The translations under genes and the position numbers were made by a program. A stretch of 50,982 nucleotides of DNA from Prevotella sp. (lineage in GTDB: Bacteria; Bacteroidota; Bacteroidia; Bacteroidales; Dysgonomonadaceae), in the NCBI GenBank assembly GCA_031285905.1, contig JAITVH010000066.1, positions 1 to 50,982 of the forward strand, read 5' to 3'. The notes beneath the pieces were generated by a model. That model had not been told where the DNA came from, made no database searches, and saw only the letters and a list, made by a program, of their open reading frames with translations. Shown piece by piece: positions 34,623 through 44,900 of this stretch; the first letter of the stretch is position 1; the number at the start of each line of letters is the position of its first letter.

Positions 34623-35753
34623 CTATTGCTTAATATCATTATTCATTAAAATATCCGGCTTAGCTACAAACTCTTTGAAATCGGGTGCGGACGAATGTCC
34701 CGCAAAAGGCCCGTAAAAATGGCCGGGCTTATCGCTTTCCCACGCATTGCGCCAGAAGAGTACCCATGCTATTTTATACCGGCTGATAACCGAATAAACC
34801 GCATCGGTGAAATAGGCATTATATGGGATCGATTCCATTCCTGTTTCGCCTATAACAGGCACTTTATTAGCCTTAGTAGCATAATCTGTTACAATCTTCA
34901 GATTGTGATCCAATGCTTTTTTATACCTAGCTACAGCCGTAGAATCACTGCCATTGGCATAACAATCGAACCCTACAATATCCACATATTCATCGCCCGG
35001 ATAACGTTCCAGAAAATGTGCTTCATCCTTCGTTTCGGATGGTGAATAGGCGTACAGCAGATTGTGTACTTTCTTCTTATCGCGCAGATGTTCTACCGTC
35101 ATTATCCAAAGTTGCTTGTATTCTTCGGGAGTACATTGCTCACTACCCCACCAGAACCATGCACCTGTATGTTCATGGTACATGCGGAACACCACAGGGA
35201 TAAGGCTGCCTTTATCGTCTTTCAGGCTGAGGAAGAAGTCGCCTACCTTGTCCAGCCATGTCAGGTATTTCTGATGATTAGAACCATTCGGCAAGATTGT
35301 CCTTACCACAGAGTCCTGCGCACAGTCCCACGTTGTGTTTCCTGTCACAATATTGTCGCCATGCCAACTGGCTGTCGTAATACCACCCCTGTCATATGTT
35401 TGTTTGATATACCGCTTCATATCAGAGAAATACACAGAATCGAGATTATATTCGGCACCATTTTCCACATGCCCCAGTTCCCAGCCTACCACAGCAGGAT
35501 AATCGCCTGCCACGTCCTTCACATCGGAACGCCCGTCTTCTTTATACCATGAGTGTCCGTAAGCTAACGCATCCTGATGGCCTACCATGATACCTTTCTG
35601 CATAGAATCGAACAGCCTATTATAAAGCAAGACCGTTTCTTTTGTTGCATTTTTGTCTATCGGCAAAGTCATCCCTTCCATAGAGTCATCTTTTTGTTTG
35701 CAGGAGGCAAGTAGAACCGCAAGCAATAGCAGGAAAGCTAAATTCTTTTTCAT
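34623..35753 (-). CDS. GH26-family beta-mannanase lipoprotein
   Basis: This 376-residue enzyme hydrolyses beta-mannans in the GH26 manner. I start at ATG 35753 (MKKNLAFLLLLAVLLASCKQ, lipidated Cys at 18) because it gives a clean lipoprotein signal; an ATG at 35792 would add 13 residues. The acid/base Glu194 is in MYHEHTGAWFWWG and the nucleophile Glu303 is in VIGETGMESIP, both in standard GH26 context. GIMVGHQDALAYGHSW (about 54-69) and VVGWELGHVENGA are also usual in GH26. It lies 72 bases after the SusD gene, in the same direction. Confidence 0.9.
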   Translation of the reverse strand: MKKNLAFLLLLAVLLASCKQKDDSMEGMTLPIDKNATKETVLLYNRLFDSMQKGIMVGHQDALAYGHSWYKEDGRSDVKDVAGDYPAVVGWELGHVENGAEYNLDSVYFSDMKRYIKQTYDRGGITTASWHGDNIVTGNTTWDCAQDSVVRTILPNGSNHQKYLTWLDKVGDFFLSLKDDKGSLIPVVFRMYHEHTGAWFWWGSEQCTPEEYKQLWIMTVEHLRDKKKVHNLLYAYSPSETKDEAHFLERYPGDEYVDIVGFDCYANGSDSTAVARYKKALDHNLKIVTDYATKANKVPVIGETGMESIPYNAYFTDAVYSVISRYKIAWVLFWRNAWESDKPGHFYGPFAGHSSAPDFKEFVAKPDILMNNDIKQ

Positions 35754-35825
35754 ATTCTTTCTTGATATTTTAAATATATTTCTCATAATCATATATTCTG
35801 TTAGAATTTGTTATAACAATGAATA

Positions 35826-37604
35826 TTACCAGCCGGGATTGTTTTCGTTGATGGCTTTATTTGTCAATATCTCATCAGTAGGAATCGGATAGAGCAAATG
35901 TTTGTCTTCGCGTACCTTGCGGATACCTACTTCATCATAACCACCGATAGCATTCATGACATCAAGATAGACTCCCCAACGGATCAAGTCCCATCTGCGG
36001 TCTCCTTCAAGAGCCAGTTCGCGTGCACGCTCTTCAACTACAAAAGAGCGGAAAGATTCCAATGATCCGATAGATCCCGAACCACTTAATGATTTGGATG
36101 TAGCGTTGCTTCTTACACGTACCCGGTTGAGTGCGGCAAGTGCATCGGATGTAGGGCTTCCATTAACTTCGTTGGCTGCTTCGGCATATATCAGCAATAC
36201 ATCAGCGAAGCGCAATACAGGCCAAGGCACATCTGTACGGGCAGATGTTCTGTCCGAAGCATTATAGTATTTTGTAAGGAAAGCGAGTGAACGGGAAGAA
36301 CCTGTTTCATATACATAATTGTAACCGTCACTATATAAAGGATCTTTTTCGAAAGGTTTGCCTGTAGCCGGATTATCATATATCGTATCCGAACCTGCCA
36401 CATAGTAACCGCGAGCCTTGATAGACCATTCATCATTGTTTGGATAGAAGAATCCTCCATCCCACGGCAACTGGTCGATCAAACGCCAGCGATGCATAAC
36501 GCCTTGTTCTATACGCAGGTCTCTCGATTCAAAGAGTTTGTACCAGTGGTCGCGGCAACCGTGGAAAAGACCTTCGATGATTATACCCGATGTGTTTTCT
36601 GTTCCGGTATAATATCTTGAAATACCTAAACCATATTGCGTATCTGCTGTCACAGGCTGAATAGAAAAAATATGTTCGGTCTTGTTTCTCGATGCGGCTG
36701 TCCACAATTGGCCGAAAGATAACAGGTCATATGAACCGTACTCACCGTCCATTACCTGTTTAGCCTTATCACGTGCCAGTTCGAAATATGTTCTGGAATC
36801 GAGACTTTCATAACCGGCCACCTGTTTTTTGTCGAGAGTCAATGCAGTAGGATTTGTATAAACCTTATTATCGCCTGATCCGGTAAAGGGCACACCGCCT
36901 TTTATTGTAAGAGTACCTGAAGAAAGGGAAGCTGATCCCATTGTAAGATATACTTTAGCCAGCAGAGATGCAGCAGCTCCGGCAGAAGCATGTCCTTCCG
37001 TGAAGTTTACATCTGTGTTTTTATACATGGCATCTTCTGCTTCTGTCAACAAACTTATTATATGCTCATATACTGTAGGTATCGGCTGACGCGGCTGATG
37101 AAATTCAGAACCGGCATTTACCGATTTATAATGAATAGGCACAGCTCCATAAGCCCTGACTAGCAGAAAATATCCCCAGGCCTTAAGAAATTTCATTTCG
37201 CCAATCGTGTTCACCTGATAGGCAGGCGTAACGTTCGACATTTCTTCAATCTTTTCTATCGCGTTATTTGCGCGGTGTATGAGAGTATAAGACTTTGTCC
37301 ACACAGGATCCATTTCGTTCTGAAAGTTACCTGCACCAATGGCTGACAACGACCAGTCGGGCCCTGTGGCATAGTCACAGTCCATATCCAGTACTTTAGG
37401 GAACTGATCCCAGCGGAACATATCATCGAGCAAGAAGCTGTACACACCTGTTATATATTGGTTTGCTCCTGTATCCGAATCTTCGATCTCGGTGATAGAG
37501 TCATATAGATTCTCCTCTATCATGTCTTCGCAGGAAGAGAAAAGCATCACTATCCCGGAAAGAAGCATTATGTGTAAAAAGATAGATAAACTATATTTTT
37601 TCAT
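35826..37604 (-). CDS. SusD/RagB-like glycan-binding lipoprotein
   Basis: This 592-residue lipoprotein caps the SusC barrel and binds glycan at the cell surface. The signal peptide MKKYSLSIFLHIMLLSGIVM ends in a lipobox with Cys25 (FSSCED). The tetratricopeptide-like core contains AWGYFLLVRAYGAVPIHYKS (about 142-161), ASLLAKVYLTMGSAS and a C-terminal RFADVLLIYAEAANEVNG, RERALEG-type text (EERARELALEGDRRWDLIRW) and a final LLYPIPTDEILTNKAINENN. All are standard for SusD. It lies 21 bases after SusC and forms the outer-membrane pair with it. The likely ligand is beta-mannan, given the neighbouring enzymes. Confidence 0.95.
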   Translation of the reverse strand: MKKYSLSIFLHIMLLSGIVMLFSSCEDMIEENLYDSITEIEDSDTGANQYITGVYSFLLDDMFRWDQFPKVLDMDCDYATGPDWSLSAIGAGNFQNEMDPVWTKSYTLIHRANNAIEKIEEMSNVTPAYQVNTIGEMKFLKAWGYFLLVRAYGAVPIHYKSVNAGSEFHQPRQPIPTVYEHIISLLTEAEDAMYKNTDVNFTEGHASAGAAASLLAKVYLTMGSASLSSGTLTIKGGVPFTGSGDNKVYTNPTALTLDKKQVAGYESLDSRTYFELARDKAKQVMDGEYGSYDLLSFGQLWTAASRNKTEHIFSIQPVTADTQYGLGISRYYTGTENTSGIIIEGLFHGCRDHWYKLFESRDLRIEQGVMHRWRLIDQLPWDGGFFYPNNDEWSIKARGYYVAGSDTIYDNPATGKPFEKDPLYSDGYNYVYETGSSRSLAFLTKYYNASDRTSARTDVPWPVLRFADVLLIYAEAANEVNGSPTSDALAALNRVRVRSNATSKSLSGSGSIGSLESFRSFVVEERARELALEGDRRWDLIRWGVYLDVMNAIGGYDEVGIRKVREDKHLLYPIPTDEILTNKAINENNPGW

Positions 37605-37625
37605 GGTTAATTATTTTTTATTTCT

Positions 37626-40600
37626 TTAAAAATTTACTTTCAATCCAAATGAATAGGTACGGCTGCTAGGATATGAATAAATATCCACTCCCTTGCGGGA
37701 TGCGTCTCCACCAAATGCATTCACATCCGGATCGAACCAACTGTAGTCTGTTATTGTGAACAAGTTGCTCGCGCTACCATATACATATAGCGACTCTATG
37801 CCCTTGAATGTAATAGGAACGGTATAACCAAGAGATACGTTTTTCAAACGTAGATAAGAGCCGTCCTCCACATAGCGGTCTGATATGCGCCATACGCGGC
37901 TGTATCCTCCTGTAGCTTTTGGCCATAGAGCGTTTTCGGTATTGCCGGCAGTCCAGCGCGAATTGTATGCATCTACCGGAACGTTACCGATATTGCTCAT
38001 CTTCACATCCATTAGGTTACCGTTGAACATATCGTTACCTTGTACTCCCTGCAGGAAGAAACTGAAATTGAAACCTTTCCATCTAATATTGTTAGTCAGA
38101 CCATAAGTGAAATCAGGATTGGTATTACCGATGATAGTCCTGTCTTTATCATCAATCACTCCGTTGCCGTCAAGGTCGCGGTATTTCACTTCACCTACCA
38201 TCGCTTTCACTACAGCATCCGAAGAGTTTGCATATTCTTTCCTCGCACGCACCTCAGCCTCGCTGTCGTAAAATCCTTCCTCTACATAGCCAAACATAGC
38301 TCCTATCGGATTTCCGTTACGCTGTATAAATGCCTGATCGGCAGAGTACCACAATTCCTGAGCAAACTGATCGGCCTCTAATCCTCCGATTTTGTTTTTG
38401 TTGAATGAGATATTGGCATCTATTGTCCAGTTGAAGTCTTTCCTGTCGAAAATAAGAAAATTACCTGACAACTCCAATCCACTGTTGGTTACATATCCAA
38501 AGTTGGTACGCATATTGCTAAACCCTGTACTCTGCGGTATTTTCACCATTTGCAGCAGGTCTTTAGTTTTCTTGTAGTAATAATCAACCACGATGTTGAT
38601 CCTGCTATTCATAAAACCGAAATCGATACCGGCATTATACTGGTCAGTAGTTTCCCATTTCAGGTCTTTGTTTACCGGCCCGCGCCATACCTGCTCGGCA
38701 TAACCGCTTGTAAGCCCGCTGCCATATGGATAATTGGCCGTACCTAGTAATGCCAGTGTTTCGTAAGCACCAATACCCTGGTTACCTGTCTGTCCGTAGC
38801 TGGCACGCAGTTTCAGGTTGCTGAAAATATCCAGATTTTTGATAAACTCTTCTTCTGAGGCACGCCACGCAAAAGCACCGGAAGCAAAATTTGCAAATTT
38901 ATTACCTGCTGCAAATTTACTCGAGCCATCGCGACGGAAAGAAGCGGTGAAAATATATTTATCATCGAGTACATAGTTGGCACGTCCCAAAAGTGATACC
39001 AGGCTGGTCTCCCCTCTCGAACTTTTAGGGGTCTGAGGTTGAAGCCCGGCACTAAGATCGTATTCACCCGTTACATCAGAAGGGAAGTCCATTACGGTAA
39101 TATCCTTGCCTCCATAGTTCCCGTTCTCGAATGTGAACCCTGCCAGAGCATTCAATGAATGCCGCGTGCCGAATGTTTTATTAAAAGTAACCAATGATTC
39201 GGAAGTAATTCCGCGCCACCAGTTGTCTGCCTGACCGGCAACACCGTTGTTTGGAGCTTTTCCTTCCTGAGTATGGCGGCCATAGTATGTACTTCGGTTA
39301 TTATTAGAATAATTGATACCCAGATTCTGACGGAATTTCAGATAATCGGTAAAAGTAAGTTCGACATAACTGGAAGTGAATACGTTATTAGCCACAATCT
39401 GATCTTTTGTCGTTCTTACGTACATATACGGATTTGCGGCCAGCCAGCTCAACTCATCCATAGACGATGTTTCCATCAAAGGATCGTATGTAGGCGGGAA
39501 CATTAACGCTGAACGGATAACGCTATAGTCGTATGCGTTACTTTTTGCAAAGTCGGTAGTAGAGTTGGTATAATTGATAGTAGTACCCAATTCTATCCAA
39601 CTGTGAACCTTACGTCCCAGATTGGCAAATAAGCCATAACGCTCGTAACCTGAATTAACGATAATACCTTCCTGCTTCACATAGTTGCCTGAGAAGGAAT
39701 GCCATCCGTTGGAACTGGCACCCGATACACGGACATTATATTCCTGGCTAAAACCTGTCTGGTAGATCTGGTCTTGCCAGTCGGTATCGCTTATAAGGGA
39801 AGAATTGCCATAGCTATCGTATATTGTACGTGGATTCAGGAAATCCTCAGGACTTCCGGTATATCTTCCTGTATGAGGCAACAAATTTCCTGCTGAATCA
39901 TAGTTGTAAGACCACGTACCCGGATAAGGCAGAGTAGAGTAGGAATTTCCAAGATAGTACGCATCATTTACCGCCTGCTCGTTGATATAATTGGCATAAT
40001 CGTATGCGCCAAGCATTTTCACACGTCTGCCTATCTGCGAAACGCTGAAATTGGTTGTTACTTCTATCTGATCTTTACCTTCCACTCCCCTTTTAGTTGT
40101 GATCAATACTACCCCGTTCGCTCCACGCGATCCGTAAATAGCTGTAGCGGAAGCATCTTTCAATACTTCGATAGACTCGATATTGTTAGGATTGATCAAT
40201 GCCATCGGATTGGCTGTCTGGTTGTTGTTGCTATTAGCATCGCTGGTAGGAGTGGATGCCACATCGAAAGGCACACCATCAACTACATACAGAGGCTGGG
40301 AACTGGTAGAGAAAGAGTTTATACCACGTATCTGGATGCTTATCCCGGCTCCGGGCGCCCCATCGTTTTGTGTAACAGCTACCCCCGCCAGTTTACCCTG
40401 CAATGCCTGGTTGATACTGGTTGCCGGGTTTCCTTTCAGCAACTCGTCACCCTTTATTTGCACAATAGCGCCCGAAAGGTCACGTTTTTTCATCACACCA
40501 TATCCGACTACGATTACCTCGTCGAGTTTTGTTTCATCTTCGGACATGGCGATATCGATACGGCGTTCTGAATCTACATTAGCCGACTGAGGCATCATAC

Positions 40601-40823
40601 CAATAAAAGTAAATGAAAGTACATCACCTTTATTTGCTCTTATTGTATAATTACCATCCACATCGGTCATTGTTGCCGTTTTGTTCTGGGTTTGTACTGT
40701 AACTCCCGGTAATGGCGAACCATCGAGCGCATCAGTCACCCTTCCTGAAATCTGGTAAGTTTGCGCAAAACCTAGAACCGGAAATGCACAAAAAAACAAT
40801 AAATAATAAATAAATTTTCTCAT
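37626..40823 (-). CDS. SusC/RagA-like TonB-dependent transporter
   Basis: This 1065-residue outer-membrane barrel imports oligosaccharides, driven by TonB. It has a signal peptide (MRKFIYYLLFFCAFPVLGFA, cleavage before QTYQ), a carboxypeptidase-regulatory-like domain (about 22-95, ISGRVTDALDGSPLPGVTVQ), the TonB-box-like DEVIVVGYG (101-109), a plug with SINQALQGKLAGVAVTQNDG, GISIQIRGINSFSTSSQPLY and YGSRGANGVVLITTKRG, and a long barrel ending in an aromatic strand (RTYSFGLKVNF). Length is standard. It is the first gene of the mannan operon and is preceded by a 136-base spacer; the AraC and sensor genes are upstream in the same direction. Confidence 0.95.
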   Translation of the reverse strand: MRKFIYYLLFFCAFPVLGFAQTYQISGRVTDALDGSPLPGVTVQTQNKTATMTDVDGNYTIRANKGDVLSFTFIGMMPQSANVDSERRIDIAMSEDETKLDEVIVVGYGVMKKRDLSGAIVQIKGDELLKGNPATSINQALQGKLAGVAVTQNDGAPGAGISIQIRGINSFSTSSQPLYVVDGVPFDVASTPTSDANSNNNQTANPMALINPNNIESIEVLKDASATAIYGSRGANGVVLITTKRGVEGKDQIEVTTNFSVSQIGRRVKMLGAYDYANYINEQAVNDAYYLGNSYSTLPYPGTWSYNYDSAGNLLPHTGRYTGSPEDFLNPRTIYDSYGNSSLISDTDWQDQIYQTGFSQEYNVRVSGASSNGWHSFSGNYVKQEGIIVNSGYERYGLFANLGRKVHSWIELGTTINYTNSTTDFAKSNAYDYSVIRSALMFPPTYDPLMETSSMDELSWLAANPYMYVRTTKDQIVANNVFTSSYVELTFTDYLKFRQNLGINYSNNNRSTYYGRHTQEGKAPNNGVAGQADNWWRGITSESLVTFNKTFGTRHSLNALAGFTFENGNYGGKDITVMDFPSDVTGEYDLSAGLQPQTPKSSRGETSLVSLLGRANYVLDDKYIFTASFRRDGSSKFAAGNKFANFASGAFAWRASEEEFIKNLDIFSNLKLRASYGQTGNQGIGAYETLALLGTANYPYGSGLTSGYAEQVWRGPVNKDLKWETTDQYNAGIDFGFMNSRINIVVDYYYKKTKDLLQMVKIPQSTGFSNMRTNFGYVTNSGLELSGNFLIFDRKDFNWTIDANISFNKNKIGGLEADQFAQELWYSADQAFIQRNGNPIGAMFGYVEEGFYDSEAEVRARKEYANSSDAVVKAMVGEVKYRDLDGNGVIDDKDRTIIGNTNPDFTYGLTNNIRWKGFNFSFFLQGVQGNDMFNGNLMDVKMSNIGNVPVDAYNSRWTAGNTENALWPKATGGYSRVWRISDRYVEDGSYLRLKNVSLGYTVPITFKGIESLYVYGSASNLFTITDYSWFDPDVNAFGGDASRKGVDIYSYPSSRTYSFGLKVNF

Positions 40824-40959
40824 AACGCAAGTTTAACAATTGTTGTTTTTATTTCATGGTTTGTTTTCATAAGTAGGATTTCATTTTTTCGATTATCTTG
40901 TCACATATTATCAATTATTAGGTTATTGTTATATCAAATGCTTTTTAACTATAAATAGT

Positions 40960-41853
40960 TCAGATCACCATCTTTTTTTTTCTGTAGCTTTCTCTGAATT
41001 CTTTAGGAGAACAACCTTTCTTTTTCCTGAACAGGCGGTTGAAGTTGGATAAGTTATTGAATCCGCTTTCCTGATAGATTTTAGAAATAGGGGTAACCGT
41101 ATCGATCAGCAAACGTGCTGCCTGATTGAGCCGTATATCTATTATATAATCGGACAATGATTTGCCTGTATGTTGTTTAAAAAAGCGGCTGAAAGCTGTA
41201 GGCGCCATTTCTGCACGGGCAGCAAGCTGTTCGAGGCGTATCTCTTCGGTATAATGATCGTTGATATAACCGCGGATATCCTGTAGCCTGTCGTTGTCCG
41301 TCATATCGTTTCCCGGTTTCCTTATATAAGATATCTCTGCCAGTTCTTTGGCATCATTTGTAAATAAAGACAACTCGTAGAGGACTTTAAAAAGATCCAT
41401 CACCGCGTAAAAGCTATTTTCCAGCGAAGCCAGCTTATCCAATACAGGATATACCTTCATAATGGCAGGCAGAGGAAAGGATAGTCCTTTTTCTGCTTTT
41501 TCAAACATGTTGCGAATGGATACGAATTGACTTTTATTAAGAAGATGTGGGTAAAATAATGTAGGTGAAAACTGGATGGTAATTTCCCTTATGTCTTTTG
41601 AATGGCAGATGCCCTGTTCCCATACATGTTCCAGATCTTTATTACCGATAAGCACAAGGTCGTAATCGCCTATGATCTCTTCCGAATCTCCCACTATCCT
41701 TTTCACTCCCGCAGCATTAGATATGAAATTGAGTTCAAAATCTTCGTGCAGGTGAAGAGGATATGTAAATTCTGTCTTATGCCTGTCGGCTATATAAAAA
41801 CAGTCCTTTTCGGATAATGGAGTTTTTTCTTGAACCGGAAGATCGTGCTTCAT
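40960..41853 (-). CDS. AraC-family transcription regulator
   Basis: This 297-residue regulator has an N-terminal cupin-like sensor domain (about 20-150, TEFTYPLHLHEDFELNFISN, then DYDLVLIGNKDLEHVWEQGI) and a C-terminal AraC DNA-binding domain (about 190-297). The first helix-turn-helix is IRLEQLAARAEMAPTAFSRF and the second is PISKIYQESGFNNLSNFNRL followed by FRKKKGCSPKEFRES. The cupin should bind a sugar. It sits just upstream of SusC in the same direction, so it is a likely second activator of the mannan operon. It is unusual to find both this and a hybrid sensor in one locus. Confidence 0.9.
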   Translation of the reverse strand: MKHDLPVQEKTPLSEKDCFYIADRHKTEFTYPLHLHEDFELNFISNAAGVKRIVGDSEEIIGDYDLVLIGNKDLEHVWEQGICHSKDIREITIQFSPTLFYPHLLNKSQFVSIRNMFEKAEKGLSFPLPAIMKVYPVLDKLASLENSFYAVMDLFKVLYELSLFTNDAKELAEISYIRKPGNDMTDNDRLQDIRGYINDHYTEEIRLEQLAARAEMAPTAFSRFFKQHTGKSLSDYIIDIRLNQAARLLIDTVTPISKIYQESGFNNLSNFNRLFRKKKGCSPKEFRESYRKKKMVI

Positions 41854-41996
41854 GATAATACAGGTATTAAAATAGTATCGGTACGTCCGATTTTATATGC
41901 ACAAAAGTATCAGATGAAAGAAAAAAAGACTTTCAAATTTGTACTTTAAGCTTTAAAAAATGTACCAAAACTTAAAAAACCTGTACTATCATAACA

Positions 41997-44900
41997 TTAT
42001 TTGTCGGATTTAACATACTCGGAAGGAGAGACTCCCCAGTAAGCGCTAAAGCTGCTGCTAAAATAAGATAAAGAATTATATCCGACTTCGTAGGCAACCT
42101 CAGAAATAGTCAAGACACCCTTATCCAGCAAGTATGCAGCCTGTTTCATCCGTATCGTTTTGATCAATTCTACAGGACTGGTGCCTGTAAGCGTTTTTAT
42201 CTTGCGGTGCAAATTGGTGCGGCTTATGTTCATTTTCTTCGCCATTTCCTCAACAGACAAGTCCGGTTCGTTGATATTGTCACGGATAAAACCGATACAA
42301 TTTTGCAACAACTGTTCATCAGGATTGGTTATCTCTACTTCCTGGGCTTCGAGATTCAACAGTTTGCTGAATTTCTCCTGCATCTTTTTGCGGATTTCCA
42401 GCAATTTCCTTATCCTGATATGGAGATATTCCGAGTTGAACGGCTTTACGATATAGCTATCCGCTCCGGTCTCCAATCCTTTCAGCTTTTGTTCAGTCTC
42501 TCCATTGGCCGTCAATAATATGACAGGTATGTGGCAGGTGTCGATATTTTCTTTCACTATCCGCGTGAATTCTATCCCGTCCATTTCGGGCATCATCACA
42601 TCCGTTATTATCAGGTCGGGATGTATTGTCTTCAACTTTCTGAGCGCTTCTTTACCATCCACAGCCTCTACCACACGATAAGAATCTGATAACCTGCTAT
42701 GTATATAAGATCGCATATCATCTTCATCTTCAACCAAGAGTATAAGCGGCTGCTCAGTGCCAACTTGTTTTTCATCCTTTTCATCGTCGAATACTTCGTC
42801 ATCCTCATCTTCTTCCGCAGCAGACGAAACAGATTCTACGCCCACAGGCAACCAAGGTTCATCTGTATAACTGTTTGCATCCAGATGTTCTTTTCCACCC
42901 AGAATAAAGATAGAAAAACAACTACCCACCCCCGGGCTGCTATCGACGCTGATATTCCCGTTGTGCAGATCTACAATCGTTTTCACCAAATGCAAGCCAA
43001 TACCCGAACCCGAAGTCCTGGAATATTCGCCCTGATAGAAGCGATCAAATAAGTAAGGCTGTTCATCTTCTGCTATACCGCATCCGGTATCGGTAACAGC
43101 CAGTATCACATCTCCATCAGGCTGTTGATCGATAGTTATATTTATCTCACCGTCATCAGGCGTGTACTTTAAGGCATTGGAAACGAGGTTGTATAAACCT
43201 TTTTCCAGCAAATCGGGATCGTACCATACGATTGTCTCTTCCGCATTACTATTGACAGTCAGATCGATTTTCCTCTTGCGGGTGACATCAGTAAACAACC
43301 CGATAAAGTCGCGGGCAAACAGTACCAAGTCTACAGGCTTTGCTTTTACTGTTATCTTATTGTTCTCAGCTTTGCGCAAATCCAATATCTGATTGATCAG
43401 CCTCAGCAAACGGTCTGCATTGCGCAGCATTACCTGTATAAGCTGGCGGCGTTCGTTGCTTGTTTCCGTCTTTTCCATTTCTTCCAATGGAGAAATTATC
43501 AGCGTGAGCGGTGTACGGAATTCATGGCTGATATTGGTAAAGAACTGCATCTTGTTCTCATTCAGTTCTTCCTGTTTTTTTGCTTTGAGGCGCTCTATGT
43601 TCAGCTCGTGCTTATCTTTCATCCTGTTGTACGCTACCCAGAAAATCAAGGCAAGTAGCAGGATAACGGCAATCACATATCCCGTCTTAGCCCACCATGT
43701 GAGCCACAATGGCGGTAGTATTTCTATCGTCAATGTTGTTATATTCTTGGCATACGAGTTGGGGACATTGCTGGCATATACCTGAAACGTATAAACGCCC
43801 GGAGGCAGGTTGGCATAGGTCACACTCTGCTGGGTAGGCGGAAAAGATAACCATTGCTTGTCTACCCCATCGAGATAACACAGATAGGAGATGGAAGCCG
43901 GAAAAAGCGTTGTGGGCGACGAGAAATGGAAAGTAAAGGTATTCTCTGAATGCTTGAGGGTTATATGATCTGTATAATCGAGCGATTCGTCCAGTATCAC
44001 CCTTCCTTTATATTTCTTCCCTACCTGAATAGGCTGATTGAATATCTCAAGATTGGTTATATATACTTTTGGCGAATAATCGCCTAACGGCATACGATCG
44101 GGATAGAACGAATAACAGCCATTACCCCCTCCAAAAGATATCTCATCATCGGGGCTTATATAATAAGAAGAACGTATAAAGTTGATGCCTCCCAGATCGT
44201 TGTTATTCACCAATGCTACTATTTGTTTCCTGTATGGTTCGTAGCAAAGCATGCCGTTATTGGTACTGATCCACAGGTAATGCCTGAAAGGAACCACAGC
44301 ATTGATCACCATACTCTGGTAATTACCCGACAATGAATCTATGAGGAAAGAGTCGTTTTGAGAATCGTATTTATATAATCCCGATGAGGTTCCTATCCAC
44401 AGGTTTTTCGCATTATCCTCCGTTATACTATTGATAGTGAGATTGCTTACAGACACTTCATTCTCGTAACTGATAAACTTTTTATTCGCAATATCGAATT
44501 TGAATATCCCCGTATAACCTCCAATCCACAGTATATTGTCATTTTGTAGATAAAGGCTGATGATATTATTGGATATGAAACCGTCATATTCCGATGCACT
44601 ATAATTGGTAAAGGTCTCTGTCGAAGTATCAAAATAGCTTAATCCCCCGCCGTCTGTACCGAGCCAAAAGTTGCCGTCTTTGTCCTCAACAATACTCTTT
44701 ACAAAGTTATCCGGAATGAAATTCTTTTCATTCGCATACTGATAAGTGGTAAACTTGCCTGTAGTCCTGTCGAGCCGGCTAAGGCCACCTGTGTACATAC
44801 CCACCCATATATTGTCGCGGCTATCGTTTATCACTGCGACCACCGCATCGTCCGGCAGCGAAGCGAAATCGCCTGCCTTATGCCTGTAGTGGGTATATTT